This document shows, piece after piece, positions 30,063-40,400 of a stretch of 64,000 bases of DNA (positions are counted from its first letter, which is position 1; every line of letters begins with the position of its first letter). The notes beneath the pieces are model-generated. The model made no database searches, was not told the DNA's origin, and saw nothing but the letters and a program-made list of their open reading frames with translations. Position numbers and translations under genes: made by a program. Source of the stretch: Diadema setosum. Taxonomy: Eukaryota; Echinodermata; Echinoidea; Diadematoida; Diadematidae. The DNA is taken from contig CM067077.1 of NCBI GenBank assembly GCA_033980235.1, positions 6,420,602 through 6,484,601 on the forward strand, in the 5' to 3' direction.

Positions 30063-31528
30063 TGTATATACATTTCTATGTCTATATCTGTCTATATTAT
30101 ATGAATATTCCATAAATGTAATTCAACCTGTATGATCTGTCCACAGAAATACCGTGAGTGGAGATCAGACAAGAATTTTGGCCGGCAGAGACTACAAGGG
30201 TGCAATCCGGGACAGATCCGACTATGTAAGGAAATACCGAAGAGGTATGAAGTTTTGTATCATGCCTAATCATAAAGATACACAGTAGCTCCATGATATG
30301 ATTAGCTTCCTGAGTATTTGCATACCCTTACACGTTATATGGTGACAGATAATTGCGTGCTGTAACAAAGTAGAGCTTGAAAGGAGGATGCTAGTCCTTG
30401 TAGAGGCTTCCTGAGAAAAGCAGCCAATGAGTGTCCTCCGCCACGCCCACTGACCATTGACGTTATCAACGCAGACTTTATCGGGCCTTGTGAACAGGGT
30501 GAAAGGCTTTATAGTCCATTGTTGTGACAGGTTTCCATGGAGCTTGAGAAAAGGGCAGCCGATTTTCCACAATGGTCTTTTCTGCGTGATTTAGAGGTTG
30601 ATCGCGAAATAAAAGATCCGAGTATCGAGCTGTTTGCAAGACTGCCGTAGATGAATAAACATTTAGAAAGGAAGAAATTAGGAACGTCTGCATTATAGGC
30701 AGTTGCGTAAGTGTTATATAGGCCCATGAAATAAAAGGTTTTTTTTTTTTTTTGCGTGCATCTTATTCTAGACCATGCCCCCTATTTTGCCCAGTCAAAG
30801 TGTATTTTTAATGCAGGGGTTCGATGAGTTTATGATGATAAGCACATGTATATCTGGGACCCATGGTATATGTAGAAATAATAGTCTTGGCGAGGTCGAT
30901 TGTTTTTTTTTTTTTTTTTTTTTTGGGGGGGGGGGGGGGGCTCCGCTCTTCTTTCAGAATTATCGAACTTCAAAGAGAGAAAGACATAAAGAAAAAGCAA
31001 TGTTCCCATGGCCTTCTCTACCTTCTAATCTATTGTTCCCAAGTCCAGAAGTCGATCGGATGTGGAATGCAGTTTTCTGCTCCACTATCATAGTTATTTT
31101 CATGATCGGTGAATCGTATTGTTGTTAAACAAGCAAGTGTTCCTCTTCGTCCATCTCTACCCCTCCTTCCGCCATATCCCGAGCAGGTACCGCCCTACTT
31201 TTGTGATCGTGATTGGGCGATGAATCGCCATTCGTCAGTAACTGTCCCAAAAAGCACCTTCCCCCCTTTCCCTCATCACCAAGGCTCATCGCTTATTTGC
31301 GGAGGAAGTTGTCTTAAGCTTGAAAAAACAAACAAAAGCAAAACAACAAACATTATAAGGCTAACGGTATAATGATAATACATGTACCAAGTATAGATAT
31401 TCATACCAGGTATCTACCTGTCATTTCACTACTGTTACATTGCACACTTTCTCGCTCTATTCCCCCGCCCATCCTCCTGTCTCTCCCTCCAATACGCAAA
31501 CACACACAGACACACACACACACACAGA

Positions 31529-31569
<41 letters not shown>

Positions 31570-34500
31570 CATTATTATTTTAAACTTTAGAATTGTTATA
31601 TTCTTTTCGACGAGCGGCTGCTGAAAGATGCCTTCCGCATTCCCACGAGAGGAAATTAGATTTTTAAGAAGCACAGGCATTCCTTTATACAGCCCAAAAG
31701 TCGATTAGTGTTCAGTCCGAATCGATGTCATTCGGGGCCCTATGGAAGACCACTTCTTATTGATGAATAGGTTACCCTGATAAAAGATTAGAAATGAATG
31801 AAATGAATAAATGCAGGAAAGTAAATCCCTCTGAAAACTTTCAAGTGTAATGTTGTGATGCCAATCTACGTCATGGAAAAAAAAATAAACCGGATGAATG
31901 TATGAGCGTAATTGCAGGAAAAAGGGGCACCAGTGACTTATTCAGTACTTCCCTCCAACCTCTAACAAAACACTGACCGAATCTGTCCCATTATATATAT
32001 TTTTTTTCCAATAACTTGTAAGGTTTGCCATATCTGACGAGGATCTGAATCCATTGCTGGAGAACATGAAAGTCGAAGAAGCCCTGGTTATGCAAAAGCT
32101 CTTCATTGTCGATTACTCCTTCATGAAGGACCTACCATGTACGGACAACAGAAAGGTAATGGTAATAAATCCTTGTCTGTCCCTATAGAGTACCATTATG
32201 ACGTCATAATTCCTGTGTATAATCTTAACTCTCGGAAGTCCTGGATATCAAAAGACATCTTGTAATCGTCTATAATTCTGCCGCCTGGTGATATCATAAT
32301 AGATGTACTATGAGGTATCTACATATTCATTTCTTCGATGAAATGATAAGATGTGATGAGAGATAACGGTAATGTGTGGTTGGGTGTATTCTTGTTGCCA
32401 TGCATTAAAGCGAGCCAAGTAATGCTTATTAAACAGGACCTATGAGCAAAAAAAAATGTTTTATATTTCTTAAACCATTTTTACATTTATAAACATACAT
32501 ATGCCTGTGTGTGGGGGAGCTAAAAAGGAGCAGATGTTACATGCTGTTTTGATATTGTGATATATCAAAATATATGAAATATATTCATATTTAATATCAA
32601 AACAGCATATAACATTTGCTCTTTTTTTTTAAACAAAAGATTCAAACCCAATTGTTCTGTTTTTATCGCGTCCTGAAGTCAGAAGAGTTGCAATGACAAT
32701 ACAATATGTAATACGGTTAACATTTCGACAAGTACCCCCATCCCTCTCAAAAAAAAAATAATAGAATGAACAAACAAAAACAAAAATCAAACGAATATTA
32801 TCCTGAATAGCAATTGGTGCAACTTTCTTGACGAAGTCAAGTGACGAAGTCAAATTTGTCATCAACAGGTGTGTGCACCAACCGCGTTGTTCTTTCTCAA
32901 CGAGGCGAATGACCTGATGCCCGTCGCTATACAACTCTTTCCCGACCCCGCTCCGGACAACCCGGTAAGTGCATTCATCTGTGTTGTTTCATTCCCTATT
33001 TCAGCAGACAAAAGGTAGGGATTTACAGAGAGGGGGTTGGAATGGTCCTTTAGCGGCGACAAAGGTGATTCAGTGCAAGAAAGGGCAAGGACGCTGGTGG
33101 GATATACTGCAAGCCCCCGTAGGGGTGGAGTTAGTGAACTGTTCTGTCGTCAGTCCTTCATTGTCATGTAGTTAGCCAATATCCGCATGAGAATAATACA
33201 CTTTCATTCTGCTTATCAATAGTCAGCATTGATGAATCCACTGAGCTTATCATGTTCTTCACTCGCACTGTACATCAGGTTTTCAGTCTTATACAACATG
33301 CCCTTTATGTTTTCTGATGTTTCTTGCCGTAATGGATCTCGTTGTCCAAAATGTAATCAGGGTCCACCTCCCTGGTGTGAGGCTCTTTCGTCTTCTAAAG
33401 CACACTTTGGCTCCTGAATACATGTACTTATACGCTATCAATGTCAATAGATAGGGTGGATTTTGAGAAGGTAACACTATGACCTGCTCGACCCATTTCC
33501 ATTCAACAGTAATCCTCAAAACAATTGGATGATCAGTTTGTTGCATTCTGCTCGGAAGTGGCTGGTAAGTTATAAATAATTGGCTCTTCTCTCCGGACTC
33601 CGACAGGTGTTTTACCCGACCGACCCGGAGTACACGTGGCTTCTCGCCAAGATGTACTTCAACAACGCCGACACGGCCGTACATGAGTCGGCAGTCCACC
33701 TGGGTTTCACCCACCTAGTGGGTGAGGCCATTGCCGTGGCCTCTCACCAGTGCCTTTCCCCATCTCATCCCATCTTCCGTCTCCTCGCTCCCCACTTCCT
33801 CTTCCTGATCGCTATCAATAAGTAAGTGAGAATGATTTCATTTCATACTTTAAAAACAGCTCGACGACAATTAAAGGGATGATAATTATAGTTTTGGTTG
33901 TTTTTTTGAAAGATAATTAGACACCACTTGTACGAATTGTTAAAAGACATACAATTTTGAGAAGAATTCAAAATTATTTGATGTAAATTGGTTTTGAAAT
34001 GGCTGAGACATCCATAAACAAAGACGCCCTAGTAACAGGTGGGATGCACTTTTTATTATCACCACTTCGTCTTATTTTTTTTTTTGTATCTTAGCCATTC
34101 AAAATGGTTTTTATCTAATAAACTTTGGATTCATTTTGAGTTGTATCCTCTTTAATATTTCATTAGTGGTTTCTTAAGTATATATTGCAACAACAACAAA
34201 AAAAAAAGGTAAAAATCTGAATTCCCCGTCTCGACCAAAACTATACCATCCCTTTACAGGTTAGTCGTAAAACAGAGGGTAAAATATGACAGACACGACA
34301 GAGAAAATGTGTTCAAAATCGGATTAAAAGGAAGGAAGTTGTTACATTTCAGAGACACGCTATTTCTTTTTTCAAAACAGTTCTTCAACCGTTGATATGA
34401 ATATGGAAATTTCGTGAAAATATGCAAAGCTTTAAAATTCCATAATTATTTTAATTTCGTGTGATTTTGATCGTCATTGTGATAAGTGATTGCCCTTATT

Positions 34501-37500
34501 CGCATCAACATATTGTGTAAACATCATCTTCCACGATTTAATGAATGGAAATGCCATTAAGAAAATAAAAGTGAAAAAAATCGCGTCTTCATTGTACAAG
34601 TAACACGAATATGATTTTCAGTGATGATGTATATTTACTTCAAGTCAAAATGTAGCCATCTATCTACTACCGTGGAAACATTCAACTTTTCTGTTTCAAA
34701 AATCTAGGATGGCAGTAGCTGACCTGGTCAGTAAAGGCGGCTGGGTCGACAAGACGATGGTGATAGGCCGGATCGGAATGCTAGAAATCATCAAACGGAT
34801 GTGGGCCGACTGGAGACTGGACGTGCAGGGCTCCCTCATTGGTGACCTCGAAGACAGGGGTGTCGCTGACCCTGCAGTACTGCCGAACTACCCTTACCGA
34901 GATGACGCACTGCTCTTTCACAAACCAATCAACGACTACGCCAGAGCCATTGTCGAGCAATACTACGGTAAGAAATTACATGCTGCACTACTCAAAATTG
35001 AATGGGATTGTAGCTGCCTTGGAGAACACAGGATTATCCTTTGGTAGACGTTCACAAGAGAGGTTAATGAAAGCTTTAAATAGGCGTCCAGGGCCCCGTT
35101 TCATAAAACTCGTTATCAGTGACAAGTTGTTATAGTTTGAGAAGCTCCTGAAATCCTTGCATCTGATTGTCTGAGAGCAAATTTGTCATAGAAATGTGGC
35201 AGTTGTCACTGATAACAAGTTTTATGAAACGGGCCCCAGAACGAGCTTTTGATAAGAAGTGATCTATACATTGATTCGCATTCATCAGAATTTCGATCAA
35301 ACTACTGGTAGTAGCCAGGGTCCTTTCAGGGACAAACCATGTTTTTACAAAGACGTTAATTTTACAAACCATGTCCCTCTCGACCCAGGTGTATAAATGG
35401 GTACCTTGCAACGCTAAGGCAATCTTCTTCTTTCGTACTTGAAAAGGCTATACAGTAGCACCAAGCCTCTGCAGCCAGCTCACTGTGTCGGAGTTGGGGT
35501 TGTCGAGATCCAGGTTGGTGCCTGGGGCAAGGGTGGAAGATATGGTGGGTCGTCTGCACTTGGCCGGCAACACACAGGCAGGCTGCGGAAGGGAGCAGAC
35601 CCCAGCCGTGCATGTTGACATTGAACCGGCCCACTCTGACCTGATCGTAGCCGAGTCAGTGTTACCCAATCTTTGCGGGGTTGGTCTGTGCCCGGTGGTA
35701 GGCTGGTATTTGGAATGGTTGAGAGTTGGGAGGGAAAGTTGGGGTGTCTCTGCTGCCAGCTGGTTCTCCATGCTTGGAGGGTGTTAAAGTTTGAGCCACC
35801 GAGGGAAGCTGAGTGGCGGGAGAACAGGTAGCGGGAAGGCAGGCGTTGGCCAACAAGCTCTTTGGAGCCCATTATGTTCACACTGAGAAAGTTGTTTGGG
35901 TCTTCTGCGGCCTTGTTCACAAGTCTGTGGGTGTGGTTTTCCCTGTTTAGGGAGGCCGGAGCGTTACCAGACAGTACCGGGAGGAAATCCGTTCGTGTGG
36001 GTTTTATGCAACCGGTGACAATACTCGGGGTCTCATTTAGAGTGGTGTCTAGTTTCTTTGAGTGTACACTGCGCCAACACGCGGGAGAGGCATATTCCGC
36101 AGTCGTGCTGTGCTGTAGACCAGGGCGAGGGCGTCAGTTCCCATAGGGTGGATAGGCTTGCAGGCCCCTCTGTTAGAGCAGTGACAACACTGAAGAGGCT
36201 ACCCTTGACAAAGAAGATTTTGTTGTTATGATTATCATTATCATCACTATCGTCTCTCCCACTTTCTCCCACTTTGAACCTTTTTCCCTCCATTCATTCT
36301 TACTATTCTTTATTTGCCCCTTTCTTTACTACAGACTCTGCTGAAAAAGTTCAGGAGGATCACGAATTGCAGGAGTGGGGACGGGTTCTTGGCAGCGTGG
36401 GACGAGATCCCGACGAAGTCACGGTCAACATGAAGGTAAGAGGCGTGCGATGCGTCATTTTCACATGTTTGTGTTTGTGTATGTCTGCTTGTGTACGTGT
36501 TTGTTGCAGGGAATGTTTTGTACGTTTGTGAGTGTTGTTGTTGTTGTTTTTATTTTTTAGTCATTTCTTAATGATTTGTACTCCGATGAAATATACTGAC
36601 ACATAATCCTGAGTAGTTATTTGTTTCTCTTCTTCGTATAATTTACCTTCCTTGTTTCTTTCTCCTTGCCATGAATTCTGTCAAATTCTTTTCCCTTATA
36701 TCTTTCCACGCTCTTCTTAACTTTCTTCACCTTTACCCCTTTCTCTCTTCTTCTTCTCTTTCCGCTTTTCTATCTCTTCTTTTTTTTTTTTTAACCCTCC
36801 TCCTTCTCCTACTTCCCCTTCCTGTTGTTTTCTGCAGGGGCTACCAAACGGGGGCAGGTTCAAGACGGTAGACGAGGTCGTGGAGGTCGTCACCAACTTC
36901 ATCTTTATCTGCAGCGTCGGTCACGCGTCTGCAAATTTCGGACAGTACGACGAGTACGCTTTCCCGCCGAACTATCCGGCATGGCTGCACGGGAGTCCTC
37001 CGCGAGATAAGGTGAGAGCGGTTCACGGGAAATCATATCTACATTAATTTTGTATTCTTTTTTTAACGACACATGTTGGTAACCATGTCGAAAAGGTTAA
37101 TGTTTAAAACTTCTAGGGATTCAGCAGAAAACACTGCGCTCGGAACGATAACGTATCAACGCAGAAACCATAGTTTTACAGCAGCTCTGTGTGCAGTCTA
37201 TTCGTATACTGCGATTTCGCACTAATAGCCGTTGTTCACTATTCTATATTTTCCAGTGATTGATTGATAACCTCCTTAATCAAATTTAGATTATCACAAA
37301 AAATCAGTCCGTAAGACATTTTCTTTTTCAAATCATAGTCGGCATTTTCAAGGTAGATGCTCTAAACTGTATGATACAGATCGATCTAATTGTCAATCTA
37401 TCTAATATATTTGTGTCTTTCCTCAGACCCCTCTCACCGAACAGGACATCATAGCCCAGCTGCCGGACAAGGCCCAGACCCTGAGCGTTGTCACGTTGAC

Positions 37501-38633
37501 CAAGATCCTCAGTAGTAAGGGCACCAACTCCTTAGGAGACTTCGAGGTGCAGTATATCTACGAGCCAGAAGGACTCAAGGCTGTAGAGAGGTAAGGAACA
37601 CAGCTCTCACATTGTCATAACACATCACACAGTGTCATAACACTGTGTGATGTGTCGTAACATTGTAATGCGTCACAAAACTGTGTGAAATAACGTCATA
37701 ACAGTGTGGTGTGTCAACATGGTAGTGTGTCTCACCCCTATGCCGGTGTCCTATAAAGCAGAATGGTGTATCAAAGCACAGTTTTGTGTGTCATAACACT
37801 GTCTGGTGACACACTGTTTATTATATGCGCATGTCTCTCAGTGTTGCCATGTGTGATAACACTGTGTCCTATATCATAACACCGTGTTTTGTGTCATAAC
37901 ACTGTGTGGTGTGACACCATTATTGAGTGGTGACACACTGTGGATATGCGCGCGTGTCCCAAACTGAGTGTTACCATGTGAGCTCACATAGTGTCCTATA
38001 AGCTGCAACTCAGACGTAATTACCGTTTGTTTGTGTTTTGATTTGCTTAGTGTTTTTTTGTTTTGTTTTGTTTTATTTTGTTGTTATTTTAGATGTTAAG
38101 TATTGAGTGTTTGAACGTGTGTGATGAACGGTGTGTAACTCCGTGTGTGTAAGTGTTGCTTACACTGTTATTATCCAGGGTATCCACAGTGGTTGGTGAC
38201 ACATTCAAATATTTAAGGTTTTGCTATAGCATCGACGCATTAGATTATGCTCTTTACACATTATTTGCATAAACCCCATTTTCCGCCGTCAAAGCTGTGC
38301 TTGTGGGTTCTATTGAAATGTTTTCGGCGTCATTACACTGTATTATTTTAGATCCAAAGTTATGATTTTCTGAGTACAACTATAAAAGACATTAATACTA
38401 ACTACTGATATCTTTCTCACTTCTATCTATTTGCTTGGCTGAGTAATCGCTCCAAAACAGTGTTTGCAACGTGTCATATAACGCAAGTTCTCTCCCCCCC
38501 CCCCCCTTACTTGTCTAGATTCCGCGACGCACTCGAAGATGTTGGTGAAATAATAGACAAACGGAACGCGGAGCGGGAAGTGAAGTACCTGTATTTACAT
38601 CCCAAGGACGTCCCCAATGCAATCAGCATCTAG
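22080..38633 (+). CDS. PLAT-domain animal lipoxygenase (12 exons)
   Basis: Non-haem iron dioxygenase of polyunsaturated fatty acids. Exons: 22080-22568, 25587-25631, 28838-28966, 30147-30244, 32023-32155, 32869-32964, 33607-33821, 34708-34967, 36335-36435, 36838-37011, 37427-37590, 38519-38633. All introns are GT-AG with matching phases; the product is 672 aa, close to mammalian 5-LOX (674). PLAT/C2-like domain about 14-125, catalytic domain from about 160. Iron ligands His361, His366 (HLGFTH), His551, Asn555 ([10 protein letters not shown]) and C-terminal Ile672 (PNAISI) are all present, so an active enzyme is expected. Ungapped alignment to 5-LOX puts Ala404 at the Ala/Gly stereocontrol (Coffa) site, and Thr418-Met419 at the regiospecificity (Sloane-type) pair. 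No catalase-like allene oxide synthase domain is fused. The start has a good Kozak context and an in-frame stop at 22062-22064. Confidence 0.95.
22998..23125. repeat. (AAT)n array with AAC/ATG variants
   Basis: About 40 trinucleotide units in lipoxygenase intron 1. Confidence 0.9.
23521..23740. repeat. Two-phase pentanucleotide array (ATATC)12-(ACATC)32
   Basis: Twelve uninterrupted ATATC units (23521-23580) change abruptly to 32 uninterrupted ACATC units (23581-23740), followed by a few degenerate copies. One base per unit differs, and the switch is clean. Confidence 0.95.
25587..25631 (+). CDS. Lipoxygenase exon 2 (45-nt microexon)
   Basis: Residues 164-178 ([15 protein letters not shown]), acceptor tttgtccag, donor ATG|GTAAGT, phase 0 on both sides. 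It fills the linker between the PLAT and catalytic domains. Confidence 0.8.
25840..26407. mobile_element. TTAA-flanked palindromic element
   Basis: Flanked by TTAA (25836-25839, 26408-26411). Ends AGGAGAATACGGGAAACCAA and GAGTTTCGTTTCCT are loosely inverted. Longer inner arms: AAGTTTAAGGAAAATCGGAC / GTCCGATTTTCCTTAAACTT and GGTGCAGCCATCACTGG / CAATGGCTGCAC. Related to the element at 7981-8957. In lipoxygenase intron 2. Confidence 0.75.
28603..28795. repeat. Dispersed repeat (AATATTCTTGAAGT family), copy next to exon 3
   Basis: GGGAATATTCTTGAAGTCATGA..TTCCAAATATCTCAAATCAAC..TCGCAATCAAACTC. Similar copies at 54700-54815, 55112-55245 and 62925-63068. Confidence 0.6.
28838..28966 (+). CDS. Lipoxygenase exon 3
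   Basis: Residues 179-221, starting [16 protein letters not shown]; acceptor cattcccag, donor GCG|GTAAGT, phase 0. A diverged copy of a dispersed repeat (28603-28795) abuts it upstream. Confidence 0.88.
29262..29520. repeat. Direct repeat, 189-bp spacing
   Basis: CCAACATAATGATATTAGAA..GGTTTATACAAAATAACAA at about 29267 recurs at about 29456 with a few changes, inside ATT-rich DNA of lipoxygenase intron 3. Confidence 0.75.
29897..30063. repeat. (CTGT)n-(CT)n-(TA)n microsatellite
   Basis: Tetranucleotide CTGT units followed by CT and a long TA run interrupted by ACACAC, in lipoxygenase intron 3. Confidence 0.9.
30147..30244 (+). CDS. Lipoxygenase exon 4
   Basis: Residues 222-253 plus two bases. 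Encodes [16 protein letters not shown], the conserved W..D..FG.Q.L.G.NP signature. Acceptor gtccacag, donor AGAG|GTATGA. Confidence 0.92.
30245..32022 (+). other. Lipoxygenase intron 4
   Basis: Holds a T/G homopolymer pair at 30901-30940 and an AC microsatellite at 31500-31568. Nothing coding recognised. Confidence 0.55.
31500..31568. repeat. (AC)n microsatellite
   Basis: CA repeat with AGA interruptions. Confidence 0.9.
32023..32155 (+). CDS. Lipoxygenase exon 5
   Basis: Residues 254-298, with [13 protein letters not shown] matching the family's IFIVD.E.L.. strand. Acceptor acttgtaag, donor AAAG|GTAATG. Confidence 0.9.
32521..32626. repeat. Hairpin element, about 40-bp arms
   Basis: AAAAAGGAGCAGATGTTACATGCTGTTTTGATATT mirrors AATATCAAAACAGCATATAACATTTGCTCTTTTT around an AT-rich loop, in lipoxygenase intron 5. 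Arms written across their length differ at a few bases. Confidence 0.8.
32869..32964 (+). CDS. Lipoxygenase exon 6
   Basis: Residues 299-330: [11 protein letters not shown]...[17 protein letters not shown], matching the PIAIQL block. Acceptor catcaacag, donor CCCG|GTAAGT. Confidence 0.92.
33607..33821 (+). CDS. Lipoxygenase exon 7: first two iron ligands
   Basis: Residues 331-401 plus two bases. Encodes [11 protein letters not shown], His361/His366 in [10 protein letters not shown], and [10 protein letters not shown]. Acceptor tccgacag, donor ATAA|GTAAGT. Confidence 0.95.
33875..34253. mobile_element. TTAA-type MITE, copy C
   Basis: AGGGATGATAATTATAGTTT .. AAAACTATACCATCCCT with TTAA at 33871-33874 and TTAC on the right. 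Inner GGTTTTGAAATGGCTGAGA / TTAGCCATTCAAAATGG arms as in copy A. In lipoxygenase intron 7. Confidence 0.8.
34708..34967 (+). CDS. Lipoxygenase exon 8: specificity-determining helix
   Basis: Residues 402-488 plus one base. Carries Ala404 (Coffa position), Thr418 and Met419, then [18 protein letters not shown], matching the YYYRDDGL.. block. Acceptor aaaatctag, donor TACG|GTAAGA. Confidence 0.94.
35091..35236. mobile_element. Short hairpin MITE
   Basis: GGGCCCCGTTTCATAAAACT at the left and GTTTTATGAAACGGGCCCC at the right are inverse copies, followed inward by CGTTATCAGTGACAA / TTGTCACTGATAAC. In lipoxygenase intron 8. Confidence 0.85.
35362..36200 (-). pseudogene. LINE (non-LTR retrotransposon) 3' remnant, frameshifted
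   Basis: On the minus strand, fragments in several frames match the C-terminal end of invertebrate LINE reverse transcriptases as I know them: ..[12 protein letters not shown].. and LDTTLNE near 36020-36110, PVLSGNAP near 35960, [13 protein letters not shown] near 35660, then after a frameshift [15 protein letters not shown] and a zinc-knuckle-like HH..CP. Stops and shifts make it dead. It lies antisense in lipoxygenase intron 8. Confidence 0.75.
36335..36435 (+). CDS. Lipoxygenase exon 9
   Basis: Residues 489-522: [13 protein letters not shown], the conserved ED.ELQ.W segment. Acceptor actacag, donor GAAG|GTAAGA. Confidence 0.92.
36838..37011 (+). CDS. Lipoxygenase exon 10: iron ligands His551/Asn555
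   Basis: Residues 523-580: [20 protein letters not shown] and [13 protein letters not shown]. Acceptor tttctgcag after a 60-nt pyrimidine-rich tract, donor TAAG|GTGAGA. Confidence 0.96.
37427..37590 (+). CDS. Lipoxygenase exon 11
   Basis: Residues 581-634 plus two bases: [20 protein letters not shown], matching the LPD......... segment before the C-terminal helices. Acceptor tttcctcag, donor AGAG|GTAAGG. Confidence 0.92.
37611..37995. repeat. Minisatellite of TGTCATAACACTGTGTGG units
   Basis: Many diverged units around TGTCATAACACTGTGTGGTG, with partly palindromic cores (CACAGTG/CACTGTG). A higher-order copy of about 110 nt includes TGGTGACACACTG..TATGCGC. In lipoxygenase intron 11. Confidence 0.8.
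38519..38633 (+). CDS. Lipoxygenase exon 12: C-terminus and Ile ligand
   Basis: Residues 635-672 and [18 protein letters not shown] then PNAISI-stop; the terminal isoleucine carboxylate is the fifth iron ligand. Acceptor cttgtctag. Confidence 0.95.
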
Positions 38634-39486
38634 GCATTGCAACTGCCAAACCCCGAGACTTTCCTTCTTTCGAGGATTAATTCCACGTGAAAGGTTAAAT
38701 CGAAATGCTCTGATGGTCAGCTTTAACTTGCCTAGAAACAAGAGATTTGCCCTGTAAATGACGTCACGACGGGAGCTACGACACGGGTTTCTGTGTGGTG
38801 CCATCAACGGCAACTGATATAAACGCTATCGGAAAATAACTTCATTCCGCCCGAGTGAACCTTCCACAGAAATCCATCAGCTTGCTTCAATGATTGCATC
38901 GGATGTAAAACGGCTCACCGTAACTAGTCGAGAAGGCGAAGGCGTTACCTACCAGAACTACTTCGTACAATAGTTGCTTATGGAGTCCTGTGTAAAACAA
39001 CGTTGCAAGTTCCTGAAAAGTATAAGCGATATCAAAATGACGTACCTGCTAGGTTGACCTACTGCCACTGTTTTTTGAATGAAGGACTTATATCTTGCAC
39101 CGACTACTTGTATTCTGGCAATGCCTTAGCTTCCAAATTGAAGATGTCAAATTATAAGGATGTAGAGCCAATGTCTTGAGCCAAGAGATGTAAAGGTAAT
39201 GTAGTAAACAATGCTATTGAAATACCAAGTCATGCATGTTCAAAAATACCAAGTGAGTTAAATTTTAGGTACACCCTGTACTTGACGGCCAGATCCAGAC
39301 GAAATGCTCGGTGTCACACTTTGATTATACATGTACTTTTGTTCATACACACAGTTCAAGGTGATTAAATGCTCATTTTTACATGGTCAAAGACTTTTCG
39401 CAAGTTGTAGATTTGCACCAATTTACTGTTCAGATATTTTGTTACCAGGTAACATTATTCTTTGCATTTACAAAACTTGTCCATTT

Positions 39487-39562
39487 CACAGTTCTTTTAG
39501 CAGATTTGAACAATTTAAGTATGGCCAATGTTCGAATCAATCAATCAATCAATTAATTAATT

Positions 39563-39611
<49 letters not shown>

Positions 39612-40400
39612 TTTTATTTGTTTATTATTTTTTTTTTTTACTGTGCAGGCATCACGCCGTATCACTTCTGACTTATGTAATTGCAAGTCATGAACATTTG
39701 AAAAAGGGACAGAACAACATGGTTTATTTTTTTGTGTGTATTTTTATTGCAGCGGTACCCGTCGATATTTTGTGGATTAAAGGAGAATATTATAGGAATA
39801 TTATTGTCCTTTGAAGAAACATTATTAATCATCCATTTCACAGTTCTTTAAACAGATTACTTCACTATGGCCATATTTTTAATCAGTCAATCAATCAGTC
39901 TTTTTATTCAACTTTGTATCAGTTAGGATGTAAGCATAACGCTGTATCGTGATACAATTTGTAATTGCTTTATGTTATTGCAAGACATGAAACTTAGGGA
40001 AAGGAAACAACATGGTATTCTTTCCTGTATTGATTGCGGTGGCCGTCACAATAAGAGTATTGCTTTCCTTTAACAATACTTCCTCTATCACCAGTTTCCA
40101 ATTTTTATGCATATATGAACGGAAAATTTTTAGTATGGTCAATGTTTGAATGAGTCAATCAGTCGATATTAGTCTATCTTTTTATTGAGATTTGTATTTT
40201 GCGGGTTTTTTTTAAGGCTGTAGGCATCACTCCGTACCATTACTATTTTTTTTTATATTGCGAGATATGAAAGTTTAGAAAAGGGGAGAAGAACAACATT
40301 ACAATATTGTTTCTTTCTGTTTTGATTGCGCTACCCGTTACTACTTGCTGGATTAAAGAAGAATATGAAATATATGCAATGTATATTGTTACCTTTCGAT
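39487..40400. repeat. Decayed tandem triplication, about 285-bp unit
   Basis: Three diverged units share, in order, CACAGTTCTTT..AACAG or its remnant, a CAATCAATC tract, GGCATCACGCCGTAT (39648, 39933, 40223), ATTGCAAGTCATGAA, AACAACATGG and GGATTAAAGGAGAATAT. Spacing is 285 and 290 nt. The first unit carries an expanded (AATC)n run at 39536-39610. Confidence 0.75.

Noticed and set aside
35480..35920. 146-codon minus-strand frame as a host gene
   Set aside because: Pieces match LINE reverse-transcriptase C-terminal motifs that continue in other frames, so it is a decayed transposon.
22080..38633. Allene oxide synthase-lipoxygenase fusion as in corals
   Set aside because: The protein starts directly with a PLAT domain, an in-frame stop lies just upstream, and no catalase-like exons are seen upstream.
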